A DNA stretch of 64,000 bases from Mucilaginibacter rubeus (lineage in GTDB: Bacteria; Bacteroidota; Bacteroidia; Sphingobacteriales; Sphingobacteriaceae). Shown piece after piece: positions 43,722 to 51,562 of this stretch. The stretch's first letter is position 1; every line of letters begins with the position of its first letter. The stretch is taken from assembly GCF_003286415.2 (NCBI RefSeq), contig NZ_CP043450.1, forward strand, positions 372,001 to 436,000, given 5' to 3'. Below the pieces are notes generated by a model. It did no database searches. It was not told the DNA's origin and worked only from the letters and a program-made list of their open reading frames with translations. The position numbers were made by a program, and so were the translations under genes.

Positions 43722-44173
43722 ATCAACAATCCGTTCACTAATTCAATTTGTTTTTTGACACGTGCTTATTATAAAATATGTGCCATGATTTGAAGTTTTT
43801 TAACTTACAACTACCAGTTGTTTTGTTGTTATATTCTTCTCAATCATTATTCCACATTTGCTCAGCCTCAAATATAATATTTTTGATACTTTATAATGTA
43901 TTCTTTTACTGGTAATTACGGTTTTTAGAATATTTGGCTATATGTACTCCTAATTGAAGTATTATTTTGTAAAACAGCCATCAAAGAACCTAAACTTTGT
44001 TTAAATACACTAAAAGTTGAAGATATTCCCTATAAAATACTTTGACGTAATTTGATTGTAAAAATAGCGGGCACTAAGTTAGTGAATATGGGTGAACTAT
44101 TATTGGGTATTATAATGTCCTATTTTACAGGCAACTTGGGTGTTTTTAATTATATAGAAAAATATTATCAAGC
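43722..44173. other. Gene-free A/T-rich region upstream of the kinase
   Basis: About 450 bases without a credible gene. A weak ORF from TTG (44052-44243) runs into alkD antisense and is not supported. The stretch probably holds the promoter of the kinase-receiver pair; I see no clear consensus box or repeat. Confidence 0.45.
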
Positions 44174-44830
44174 TTATTTGCTTATTAGTTCATCTATTGC
44201 ACTTTTAGCTATCCACTTGGCCGATTTGGAGGATTGGTTATAAATATTTCTTGCTGTGTTAATAGCATTAACTTTTAATATATTATTTCGTTTGCCTATC
44301 TGTCGTAAGGCCCAGTTAATGGCTTTTTTAACAAAGTTACGGTTATCCCAGGCTTCCCTTTCCATAATGGGGAACAGGTTCAGGAAAACCTCGTCGGGTG
44401 CGGTTTTATTGTGGATGGCGTATTCGGCCATCAGCACAAAACCAGCACGTTTTACAAACTCCTCCTGGTGGCTGCTGTACTCAATAGCTTTATCAATAGC
44501 AAATGGAGTCCTGTCGAAAAGATTGCCGCAAACCTGGTCGCAAATATCCCAGGAATAAAAGTCTGCAACCCATTTATCCATGAGTTCGGGCGTTACCTGT
44601 TTGGGCTCGGCAATCATTGATGCCAGCATCCTGGCTTCATGTACTTGAGTATCCCAAAGCGCTAAGGCCAATTCATGATCTTTTTTAATGAGCTTGGCAA
44701 GCTTACGGATCTCGGGCAACTTTACACCCAAAGCCCGCGAACTGTCGATACCAAAGCGGGCCATGCCTTTTAAGTAGGTGGCGTCGGCCTTTTCTTTGAG
44801 ATGTTCAAGTACAAATGTTACGGTATCCAT
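44174..44830 (-). CDS. DNA alkylation repair protein (AlkD-like)
   Basis: HEAT-repeat DNA glycosylase family (AlkD) protein of 218 residues, which excises positively charged alkylated purines. The all-helical pattern contains ARFGIDSSRALGVKLPEIRKLAK at the start, LWDTQVHEARMLASMI, KWVADFYSWDICDQVCGNLF with the key Trp and Asp positions, and NWALRQIGKRN. It starts directly where the upstream YciI-like gene stops (no gap), so they share a transcript. Confidence 0.88.
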   Translation of the reverse strand: MDTVTFVLEHLKEKADATYLKGMARFGIDSSRALGVKLPEIRKLAKLIKKDHELALALWDTQVHEARMLASMIAEPKQVTPELMDKWVADFYSWDICDQVCGNLFDRTPFAIDKAIEYSSHQEEFVKRAGFVLMAEYAIHNKTAPDEVFLNLFPIMEREAWDNRNFVKKAINWALRQIGKRNNILKVNAINTARNIYNQSSKSAKWIAKSAIDELISK

Positions 44831-45301
44831 TTAATTGGTCATGCTTTTCTTCTGGAGGGTATTGTGGATGGGCACAACCTGCATCAGCGCCGCGCTGCAG
44901 TAAAAGGGGTGTAGTTCCATTACTAAAGCTCCAGCCTTAATAGCCGGGTCTGTTTCTGTGAGTTTTTTCGCTTCCTCAACGGTTTCTACATTAAAAATGA
45001 AAATACCACGCAGGGGCTGATTATCCAAAAACGGACCCGCAACAACCAGCTTACCTTCGGCCGCAAGCCTGCCAATATTTTTAAGATGCGCCATTTGCAG
45101 CTGCATATTAGCCGCCGAATCTTTCAGTTGGGTTGGCCCTTCTTTCAAAAATGCCATTACATATTTTTTCATGCCATAATCGTCGGCTCCCAGTTTTTTA
45201 GCCAGGGCGGCATCATAAACTGGCTTGGCGGCAGGGGAGCTTTGGGCTAAGCAGTTAAGGCTTAATGCTACGGAGGCAATGATGAGTAAAGCTTTTTTCA
45301 T
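44831..45301 (-). CDS. Exported YciI-like protein
   Basis: Protein of 156 residues with a signal peptide (1-19, ending NCLAQ) and a YciI-like ferredoxin-fold domain (about 45-140: YVMAFLKEGP, AAEGKLVVAGPFLDNQPLRGIFIFNVETVEEA, DPAIKAGALVMELHPFY). The His and Asp used by other YciI proteins are partly present (MAHL, GPFLD). An exported YciI domain is less common than the cytoplasmic type. Function unknown. It abuts alkD. Confidence 0.78.
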   Translation of the reverse strand: MKKALLIIASVALSLNCLAQSSPAAKPVYDAALAKKLGADDYGMKKYVMAFLKEGPTQLKDSAANMQLQMAHLKNIGRLAAEGKLVVAGPFLDNQPLRGIFIFNVETVEEAKKLTETDPAIKAGALVMELHPFYCSAALMQVVPIHNTLQKKSMTN

Positions 45302-45337
45302 TGATTTATGATTTATACAACCAGAAATATTAATTGG

Positions 45338-45637
45338 TTAGCCTTTAGGTTTTTTTATTGGATTTTGCCTGTTGTCGAAAAAGGTGATCAGGATTATTTT
45401 ATCTTCTTCAATTCTGTAAAATAGAGTATTGTGTTTGGTTATAACAAAGCCCCTTATTTGCTTTTCTTTATTTTCTAAAGTCCCCATCTCAGGGTAATTT
45501 GCTATGAGCTCAATTATTTTGTAGGTATTGATAACGAAATTCTTTGTAACACTTTCACCCCATTCCTGTTCTAAATATGCTATAATGGAATTGAATTTAT
45601 CGCTGGCTTTGCGATTCCAGATTATTGTTTTAGCCAT
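45338..45637 (-). CDS. ParE/RelE-type toxin
   Basis: Small basic protein of 99 residues of the RelE/ParE superfamily: WNRKASDKFNSIIAYLEQEWGE, PEMGTLENKEKQIRGFVITKHNTLFYRIEEDKIILITFFDNRQNP. The final FFDNRQNP pattern is typical of ParE-like toxins in Bacteroidota. It overlaps the upstream antitoxin gene by 16 bases. The target (gyrase or mRNA) cannot be told from sequence. Confidence 0.85.
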   Translation of the reverse strand: MAKTIIWNRKASDKFNSIIAYLEQEWGESVTKNFVINTYKIIELIANYPEMGTLENKEKQIRGFVITKHNTLFYRIEEDKIILITFFDNRQNPIKKPKG

Positions 45638-45861
45638 TTTTTATGCATCTGTTTTACTGCATCATGGGACAAAAGATTAGCATCGTCAAAGCTTTCGTCG
45701 TAGGCTATTAAGAGCTCCTGTTTTTCAGCTTCATTCAGGTTATTCCAAAGATGACCGGTTTGGTTAGCATTTAATTGCTGAATTAACTGATAATAACTTT
45801 TCAATAATTGCTCATCATCAATGGTATCTATCAAATGATGAAAATCTTCCTTAATATTCAT
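45622..45861 (-). CDS. Antitoxin of ParE/RelE-type pair
   Basis: Small acidic, helical protein of 79 residues preceding and overlapping the toxin gene. It begins MNIKEDFHHLIDTIDDEQLLKSYYQLI and ends HKKWLKQ, a pattern seen in addiction-module antitoxins of this phylum. No DNA-binding motif is obvious. The call rests mainly on the overlap and order. Confidence 0.72.
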   Translation of the reverse strand: MNIKEDFHHLIDTIDDEQLLKSYYQLIQQLNANQTGHLWNNLNEAEKQELLIAYDESFDDANLLSHDAVKQMHKKWLKQ

Positions 45862-45908
45862 TGCCTTCCTTTTATAATGTCAAATTACTAATTTAATCAT
45901 TAACAACA

Positions 45909-45930
45909 AAGCCGGGCAAACGCCCGGCTT
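45909..45930 (-). terminator. Terminator of the metalloprotease gene
   Basis: Stem AAGCCGGGC / GCCCGGCTT with a 4-base loop; on the minus strand it is followed by TGTTGTT. A near-identical stem ends hppD at 47241. Confidence 0.8.
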
Positions 45931-45958
45931 CATAATCTATAAGGAGTATGTGTTCACG

Positions 45959-47212
45959 CTAATTACCGAATTTTTTACTGGTTCCGCTTTTTTCATAAAA
46001 GGCTTTATAGTCCTTGATATTAAGCATATCATAAATGGCTTGCTTTTTATCTGCGCTATTATCATAGTAGCCTTTGCAAATCTGGTAACCAACCCAATAT
46101 CCCAGATCGGATGGTTTATCGGCAGTTTCCTGATTGGAATTGGCTATCCAGTTATAGGCCCGTTTTAAATACATTTCTTTCTCAAAATCGGCCCATATTT
46201 GCTTTTCATGGCCTTTTGCCCATACATGCAGACGCTCATTGGCAGTGCGGCTAGATATCAGCTCACCTAAAAAATCGGCCATGCCTTCAACCAAAACAGC
46301 CCTTAGTAAAGTAGTATCGCCGCCTAACATGCCACCCTGGTTATAATGAATGAGTTCATGCGCTACGAGGTTTGGCAGGTAGTCGAGTTTTCCAAAATTA
46401 TTTTTTTCCCAAAGGCTAAGCTCATCCACAGGTATATCAGCCGTACGCACTGCCTGGTCAAGCCCAATAAGCAGACCGTTATCTGTTGATGTACCGCCGG
46501 ATGAAAATGAGCCGATAATAAAGTAAACATCAGGAAGTTTGCCCTGAGCATAGATCTCTTTAAATTTCGCGAATGATGCCATCATTTGCGGCTTTTGCTT
46601 ATCTACAGTGAACGTGTTTTTGCGGATGGCTGCATAAAACTTCGGTTTTTTATCGTGCCCTCTTACAAACCTTTTCATGCTCACAACTTTGTAAGCAAAA
46701 TAATCCTGCAAGCCCGGCGACCCCGGGTCAACGTAGTATTGCCTGTAAATTTTGAGGCGATTGGCCGTGTCTTTTTGAGCAAGGTCATAAGCTGTCCAGA
46801 AATTTTTAACATCCGTTGTTACCAAATGAACTTTTGACGGATCATCGGTGAACCCTTTTGTTTTTTCTACGGAGTTTAGCAGCGGCCGCCAATCCGGCAT
46901 TTGATGCAGCGAATTCAGGTCGGAATCTGTTACCAGGTGTGCAGCATTTTTATAACCGCTGCTTGCTGCCAATTTCAGTATGGTCATGGCGCTATCCGCT
47001 TTACCGGCAAGGGCGTAGCAACAGGCGGCATTATAATAATCGCCGGTGGCAGAGGCCTTAAACTCAGCTTGCCTGGCCGATTGCAGGTAACAACTGCCCG
47101 CCTGGATAAAGTTTTTTGCCTCGTACAGGCTATCGCCCTTGCTGCTCAGGCTTTTTTGTCCAAATACTGCGGAGCATAGCAGCGTAAAGAAAAAGGTCAG
47201 GTATTTATACAT
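45959..47212 (-). CDS. Exported DUF2268-like zinc metalloprotease with TPR-like part
   Basis: Exported protein of 417 residues: signal peptide (1-18, ending FGQ), a TPR-like helical part (about 25-125, with YYNAACCYALAGKADSAM), then a metallopeptidase-like domain. The zinc motif HELIH starts at His285 (LVAHELIHYNQGG), with a likely third ligand Glu in LVEGMADFLGE. This pattern fits DUF2268 putative Zn-dependent proteases. The end (DMLNIKDYKAFYEKSG) resembles the tail of that family. The substrate is unknown. It is single, closed by a terminator. Confidence 0.75.
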   Translation of the reverse strand: MYKYLTFFFTLLCSAVFGQKSLSSKGDSLYEAKNFIQAGSCYLQSARQAEFKASATGDYYNAACCYALAGKADSAMTILKLAASSGYKNAAHLVTDSDLNSLHQMPDWRPLLNSVEKTKGFTDDPSKVHLVTTDVKNFWTAYDLAQKDTANRLKIYRQYYVDPGSPGLQDYFAYKVVSMKRFVRGHDKKPKFYAAIRKNTFTVDKQKPQMMASFAKFKEIYAQGKLPDVYFIIGSFSSGGTSTDNGLLIGLDQAVRTADIPVDELSLWEKNNFGKLDYLPNLVAHELIHYNQGGMLGGDTTLLRAVLVEGMADFLGELISSRTANERLHVWAKGHEKQIWADFEKEMYLKRAYNWIANSNQETADKPSDLGYWVGYQICKGYYDNSADKKQAIYDMLNIKDYKAFYEKSGTSKKFGN

Positions 47213-47240
47213 AAGCTAAAAATAGCAAAATGAAAATAAA

Positions 47241-47265
47241 AAGCCGGGCAGCGCCCGGCTTCTAA
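47241..47265 (-). terminator. Terminator after hppD
   Basis: Stem AAGCCGGGC / GCCCGGCTT with a 3-base loop; on the minus strand TTTTTATTTT follows. Confidence 0.85.
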
Positions 47266-47286
47266 TCATAAATCAAATTTAGAAAA

Positions 47287-47320
47287 ATCCGAAATCGAAA
47301 TTCCGAAATCCGAAATCAAA
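47287..47320. repeat. 7-bp-period repeat downstream of hppD
   Basis: Tandem units ATCCGAA, ATCGAAA, TTCCGAA, ATCCGAA, ATCAAAG between the hppD stop and its terminator. The same units flank the rplI terminator. Confidence 0.7.
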
Positions 47321-48440
47321 GGTTTCCTCGTGCTTCCTGTTCGCGTTCAATAGCTTCAAACAAAGCTTTGAAATTACCGGCACCGAATGATTTGGCACCC
47401 TTGCGCTGAATAATCTCAAAGAACAGGGTCGGCCTGTCTTCTACTGGTTTGGTGAAGATCTGCAGCAGGTAGCCTTCGTCATCACGGTCAACCAAAATAC
47501 CTAAGTGCTTTAAAGGTTCAAGGTCTTCGTCGATGTGGCCTACACGATCAAGCAGATCGTCGTAATAGGTAGACGGCACCTTTAAAAATTCAACACCCCG
47601 GCTTTGCAATTCGGTTACCGTAGCTACAATATCATGGGTAGCAAGGGCGAGGTGTTGTACCCCTTCATCTTCATAAAATTCCAGATATTCCTCAATCTGC
47701 GATTTCTTTTTGCCTTCGGCCGGCTCATTGATCGGGAATTTTACATAGCCATTCCCGTTGCTCATCACCTTACTCATTAAAGCCGAATACTCGGTTGAAA
47801 TCATTTTATCATCAAAGGTGAGGATATTCCTGAAGCCTAAAACTTCCTCATAAAAATTAACCCATTCATTCATTTTATGCCAGCCTACGTTACCTACGCA
47901 ATGGTCAACATATAGCAGACCTGTATCGGTTGGATTAAAGGTATTTTCGAGTTTTTGGTAGCCGGGCAAAAACAAGCCATTGTAGTTTTTACGTTCTACA
48001 AACATATGAACGGTTTCGCCATAAAGTTTAATACCGCTGGTACGTACCTCTCCATGTTCGTCGGTTAAAGTTTGCGGTTGCTGATAGGCCTCGGCACCGC
48101 GCTTAGTAGTTTGCTCAAAGGCATCATATGCATCATCAACCCAAAGGGCCAGTACTTTTACGCCATCGCCATGTTTTTTGATGTGCTCGGCAATGGGGTG
48201 GCTGGAGTGAAGGGGGGTAGTAAGCACAATCCTGATCTTGCCCTGCTGTAAAACATATGAGGCACGGTCTCGCACGCCGGTTTCAGGTCCTGCATAAGCC
48301 AGGTTTTGAAAGCCGAAAGCGCTTTTATAATAATGGGCCGCCTGCTTGGCGTTGCCTACATAAAATTCAACATAATCCGTACCGTTAAGGGGCAGGAAAT
48401 CGGTTGTGGTTTGTTGTTTATCTAAAGTTTGAGTAGTCAT
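47316..48440 (-). CDS. hppD: 4-hydroxyphenylpyruvate dioxygenase
   Basis: Non-haem Fe(II) dioxygenase converting 4-hydroxyphenylpyruvate to homogentisate, the committed step of tyrosine breakdown. The 374-residue protein has two VOC domains. Family blocks include GTDYVEFYVGNAKQAAHYY at the start, the first His ligand region DHCVGNVGWHKMNEW, GVQHLALATHDIV (second His), and the C-terminal FFEIIQRKGAKSFGAGNFKALFEAIE with the Glu ligand. It lies upstream-adjacent on the same strand to hmgA's 3' end, separated by a family A repeat. Confidence 0.95.
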   Translation of the reverse strand: MTTQTLDKQQTTTDFLPLNGTDYVEFYVGNAKQAAHYYKSAFGFQNLAYAGPETGVRDRASYVLQQGKIRIVLTTPLHSSHPIAEHIKKHGDGVKVLALWVDDAYDAFEQTTKRGAEAYQQPQTLTDEHGEVRTSGIKLYGETVHMFVERKNYNGLFLPGYQKLENTFNPTDTGLLYVDHCVGNVGWHKMNEWVNFYEEVLGFRNILTFDDKMISTEYSALMSKVMSNGNGYVKFPINEPAEGKKKSQIEEYLEFYEDEGVQHLALATHDIVATVTELQSRGVEFLKVPSTYYDDLLDRVGHIDEDLEPLKHLGILVDRDDEGYLLQIFTKPVEDRPTLFFEIIQRKGAKSFGAGNFKALFEAIEREQEARGNL

Positions 48441-48456
48441 TTTAATTAAATTAAAT

Positions 48457-48548
48457 ATGTCATTACGAGGAGGAACGACGAAGCAATCGCATGCTATACA
48501 GGGCGAATATGCTTCCGTGCGGTTGCCACGCTTCGCTCGTAATGATAT
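48457..48548. repeat. Palindromic repeat, family A (copy 3)
   Basis: It runs from ATGTCATTACGAGGAGGAACG to CTCGTAATGATAT and lies between hppD and hmgA. Confidence 0.85.
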
Positions 48549-48553
48549 AGCGG

Positions 48554-49711
48554 TTAATATTGCCAGCTTTTATAATAATTTTCATCCTCTATCCTGATCG
48601 CGTCCTCTGTTAACATTAGTGGCCTGAATGGATCTATCATTACAGCCAGTTCGTCTGTTGATTCCTTACCTATCGATTTTTCGACAGAGCCTGGATGCGG
48701 CCCGTGCGGGATACCGCCGGGGTGCAGGGTGATCTGTCCTTTTACCACGCTTTTGCGGCTCATGAAATCGCCATCAACATAATATAATACCTCGTCGCTA
48801 TCCACATTGCTGTGGTTGTACGGTGCAGGGATAGATAGCGGGTGATAATCAAACTTGCGGGGCACAAAAGAACAAATCACAAAGTTGTTGCCCTCAAAAG
48901 TTTGATGTACAGGCGGCGGCTGGTGCAGCCTTCCGGTTATCGGCTCAAAATCATGAATGGATAGAGCCCATGGATAATGAAAGCCATCCCAGCCTACAAA
49001 ATCAAACGGATGGGTGCCATAGATATAAGGATAAATGAGGCCTTGCTTTTTAATCAGAATTTTAAAATCGCCATGCTCATCGTAAGTTTTCAGATCGGCC
49101 GGTCGCTTAATATCGCGTTCGCAATAGGGCGAGTGTTCCATCAGCTGCCCGTACTGGTTGCGGTAACGTTTAGGCGGGCGAATAGGGCTAAAACTTTCTA
49201 CAATGAAAAGCCTGTTTGCTGTACCATCAAACTCCATTTGGTAAATAGTACCGCGCGGAATCACCAGGTAATCGCCATATTGAAATTTTATATTGCCAAA
49301 ACCGGTTTTTAAGGTGCCGGTGCCCTCATGAATAAAAACTACCTCGTCGGCCTGGCTGTTCTTGTAAAAATAGTCGGTCATGCTTTGGCGCGGTGCTGCC
49401 AGTGAAATATGCAGATCGCTGTTTACCAGTACCGGCTTGCGGCTTTGCAGGTAATCATCTTCGGGCTGTACATTAAAACCTATCAGGCTGGTATGCTTCA
49501 GGTGCTTTTCGCGCGCTATTTTAGGCTCCACGCTGTAGGGCTCGCCCAGGGTTTTTACAATGGTAGGCGGGTAGGCGTGGTACACTAATGAATAAAGGCT
49601 CGAAAAGCCCTCGGTTGATACCAGTTCTTCGGCATATAAACTACCATCGGGCTTACGGAATTGCGTATGCCGCTTAGGCGGAATTAATCCTAAACTATGA
49701 TATACAGGCAT
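48554..49711 (-). CDS. hmgA: Homogentisate 1,2-dioxygenase
   Basis: Non-haem iron ring-cleaving dioxygenase making maleylacetoacetate from homogentisate. With the ATG at 49711 (MPVYHSLGLIPPKRHTQFRK) the protein has 385 residues and begins as its relatives do; a longer frame up to 49798 adds 29 untypical residues and is less likely. Cupin blocks: VVFIHEGTGTLKTGFGNIKF, GDYLVIPRGTIYQM, the DFVGWDGFHYPWALSIHDFEP segment, and the C-terminal HPGGIPHGPHPGS with metal-binding His residues. A 36-residue leader-like ORF precedes it. Confidence 0.93.
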   Translation of the reverse strand: MPVYHSLGLIPPKRHTQFRKPDGSLYAEELVSTEGFSSLYSLVYHAYPPTIVKTLGEPYSVEPKIAREKHLKHTSLIGFNVQPEDDYLQSRKPVLVNSDLHISLAAPRQSMTDYFYKNSQADEVVFIHEGTGTLKTGFGNIKFQYGDYLVIPRGTIYQMEFDGTANRLFIVESFSPIRPPKRYRNQYGQLMEHSPYCERDIKRPADLKTYDEHGDFKILIKKQGLIYPYIYGTHPFDFVGWDGFHYPWALSIHDFEPITGRLHQPPPVHQTFEGNNFVICSFVPRKFDYHPLSIPAPYNHSNVDSDEVLYYVDGDFMSRKSVVKGQITLHPGGIPHGPHPGSVEKSIGKESTDELAVMIDPFRPLMLTEDAIRIEDENYYKSWQY

Positions 49712-49844
49712 GGATTGGTTTAATTGGTTAACAATAAAACGTATAAAATGCTGATTTGTGTTCGGGCTAAAAAGTCCGTTACGCGTAGCCATAACCATTT
49801 AATAAATAATGGTTAAAAAAAATGAAGAAAGCGGAAGGGAGGAA

Positions 49845-49955
49845 TTAGTATTGCGCCAATACGATCTTAGCGAGCATAGCATCTCTGAACGATGAAGCAT
49901 CGCTCATGGAGGTTAACCCCAATGAAAACAGAAAATGCATTTGTACCTGTAACAT
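49845..49955 (-). CDS. Leader-like small ORF upstream of hmgA
   Basis: ORF of 36 codons starting with ATG at 49955 and ending TAA, 134 bases before hmgA. It reads MLQVQMHFLFSLGLTSM then SDASSFRDAMLAKIVLAQY. It starts only a few bases after a TAACTTAG promoter-like box, so it could be translated from a leaderless mRNA. There are four Phe/Tyr residues, one the last codon before the stop. Between it and hmgA lies an AACCAT...ATGGTT hairpin at about 49791-49812. It could be a regulatory leader peptide; no translation evidence exists here. Confidence 0.4.
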   Translation of the reverse strand: MLQVQMHFLFSLGLTSMSDASSFRDAMLAKIVLAQY

Positions 49956-49959
49956 GATA

Positions 49960-49967
49960 CTAAGTTA
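49960..49967 (-). promoter_or_regulatory. -7-like box TAACTTAG upstream of hmgA leader
   Basis: On the minus strand TAACTTAG ends four bases before the small ORF's ATG. It is one base off TAnnTTTG. Confidence 0.35.
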
Positions 49968-50004
49968 GCAGGATTATATTTAGGATGCAAGTTTTGGTTG
50001 GAAG

Positions 50005-50078
50005 ATGGTGAGTGGTTGATTAAGTTGATTGGGTGAGTGGTTGCTATTATTTTTTAACGCCGCCGCTCGGCTCCTGCC
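50005..50078. repeat. Left arm of a large palindromic repeat, with 10-bp target duplication
   Basis: TTGATTAAGTTGATTGGG repeats (50005-50042) are followed by CGCCGCCGCTC and GGCTCCTGCC (50069-50078), the left copy of the IS target duplication. The corresponding inverted arms are at 51325-51515. Confidence 0.8.
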
Positions 50079-51314
50079 CACAGGTGTTGGGAAGAGAAAT
50101 AGAAATTGTATTTTTAGTGGCATATGCGTGTGCCCGACTTGTTAAAGTTAATTCCAGAGGAGCGTCTTGCGTTTTTGGCTGACTATCATAAAACAGACCA
50201 TAAGGTAAAGAAACTACCGGTCTCAGTCCTTTTTAAGCTATTACTTTACAGTCAGTTCGAAGTAAAGCACAATAGCCTCAGGGTAATGGAGAATATCTTT
50301 AATTCGTATGCTTTCAGTCATTTATCTGACAAATCCGAAGCGCAAAAGATACATTACAGTTCAATCAGCGAACGCCTAAGCCGTGCGGACGCGGTTTTTT
50401 TTGAAGCTTTATACCAGGATTGTATTGAACGTTTTTCAGCCCAATTACCTTCGAAAGATAATAAACAGCATCAGTTGTTGCGTTTTGATTCAACGCTGAT
50501 ATCACTTTCATCCAAGCTGATCAGGATCGGATTTCGTTCCGGAGGAAGCCAGGAACATGTAAAACAGCTTAAATTTACTATAGGCTATTCAGAAATACCT
50601 GAGTATGTGGCTTTTCATCATCAGGCTACATTTAACAGTGAGAACGTAGCTTTGAAACAAGCCATTGTTGGCTGTCCTGCATCTAATAAAAGTATCGTTA
50701 TAGTCGATGCCGGCCTACAATCAAGAGACGCCTATGATGAGCTCTTTGACCAGGGAATCAATTTTATTACACGAATCAATCCGAACCCACGTAGTGTAGT
50801 TGTTGAAGAGAATAACTTATTTGAAGCTACTCCTGATGACTATAAGCTTAGGCTGGTAACAGACCGTAAGCTTTACCTATATAACAGGAAGGGAAAAAAG
50901 ACAAAGAACGTTTATCGATATATCGAAGCAGTCAAACCCAATGGAGAAGTACTCGCTTTTTTGACCAATATCTTTGATTTTCAAGCTTATGAAATAACCG
51001 CACTGTATAAGAAAAGATGGGATATAGAAGTGTTCTTCAAATTCATCAAACAAGAACTTAACTTCTCACATCTACTATCCAGAAGCATAAACGGCATCAA
51101 AGCCGTACTGTATGTCAGGATGATCCTATCGCTGTTAATAATAACTTACCAAAAGTTAAATCGAATTAAAAGTAGTAAGTCTGCTAAACAACAGTTTGCC
51201 TTGGAAATGGAAGCCGAACTCATGAAATTTATTGTAAGACTTTATGGTGGAGATCCCGATAAACCTCCCACAAATGGACACATCCCTTTTTGGTAACTCT
51301 TCCCAACACCTGTG
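50079..51314 (+). mobile_element. IS4-family insertion sequence, 1236 bp, intact
   Basis: Complete element with perfect 18-bp terminal inverted repeats CACAGGTGTTGGGAAGAG and its complement, flanked by 10-bp direct repeats GGCTCCTGCC at 50069-50078 and 51315-51324. It contains one intact transposase gene. Ends and transposase differ from the first element in the window, so it is a separate IS. The insertion splits one arm of an intergenic palindrome between hmgA and the fumarylacetoacetase gene. Confidence 0.93.
50124..51296 (+). CDS. IS4-family transposase (intact)
   Basis: DDE transposase of 390 residues. Catalytic residues are visible in LLRFDSTLISLS (first Asp), SIVIVDAGLQSRD (second Asp) and the YKKRWDIEVFFKFIKQ motif with the catalytic Glu (YREK-type signature of IS4). 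An N-terminal helical DNA-binding part precedes (PEERLAFLADYHKTDHKVKKL). The frame is uninterrupted between the terminal repeats, so the element may be active. The start is the ATG at 50124. Confidence 0.93.
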   Translation: MRVPDLLKLIPEERLAFLADYHKTDHKVKKLPVSVLFKLLLYSQFEVKHNSLRVMENIFNSYAFSHLSDKSEAQKIHYSSISERLSRADAVFFEALYQDCIERFSAQLPSKDNKQHQLLRFDSTLISLSSKLIRIGFRSGGSQEHVKQLKFTIGYSEIPEYVAFHHQATFNSENVALKQAIVGCPASNKSIVIVDAGLQSRDAYDELFDQGINFITRINPNPRSVVVEENNLFEATPDDYKLRLVTDRKLYLYNRKGKKTKNVYRYIEAVKPNGEVLAFLTNIFDFQAYEITALYKKRWDIEVFFKFIKQELNFSHLLSRSINGIKAVLYVRMILSLLIITYQKLNRIKSSKSAKQQFALEMEAELMKFIVRLYGGDPDKPPTNGHIPFW

Positions 51315-51515
51315 GGCTCCTGCCGAGTGGCAACTATTTCACGGCCTCTGGCCGCCGGCGTGATGTATACAGGCCAGAGGCCTGGGGATAACGGCCACTC
51401 GGCAGGAGCCGAGCGGCGGCGGAATATATATCCGCGTAAGAAACTAATCACCTAATCAACCCAATCAACTACTCACCACTCTCCAATCAACTTAATCAAC
51501 CATTCACCTCATAAA
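51315..51515. repeat. Right part of the palindrome split by the second IS
   Basis: After the second copy of GGCTCCTGCC comes GAGTGGC, a central loop with GGCCTCTGGCC / GGCCAGAGGCC, and the uninterrupted opposite arm at 51394-51421 (GCCACTCGGCAGGAGCCGAG...). Removing the IS restores a perfect inverted repeat with 28-bp arms. CAATCAACTTAATCAACC repeats follow to about 51510, mirrored at 50005-50042. Confidence 0.82.
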
Positions 51516-51532
51516 CCATCAACCAAAATCAT

Positions 51533-51540
51533 TAGCTTTG
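51533..51540 (+). promoter_or_regulatory. -7 box TAGCTTTG upstream of fumarylacetoacetase
   Basis: Exact TAnnTTTG match 22 bases before the ATG at 51563. The -33 element is not clear. Confidence 0.5.
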
Positions 51541-51562
51541 ATTATACCAATTAAGCTACTCT

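Noticed and set aside
44052..44243. 63-codon ORF with hydrophobic stretches from a TTG start
   Set aside because: It overlaps alkD antisense, lacks a start signal and resembles no family I know.
49712..49798. 29-residue longer N-terminus of homogentisate dioxygenase
   Set aside because: MPVYHSLG at 49711 matches the family start; the extra residues are untypical and overlap the leader hairpin region.
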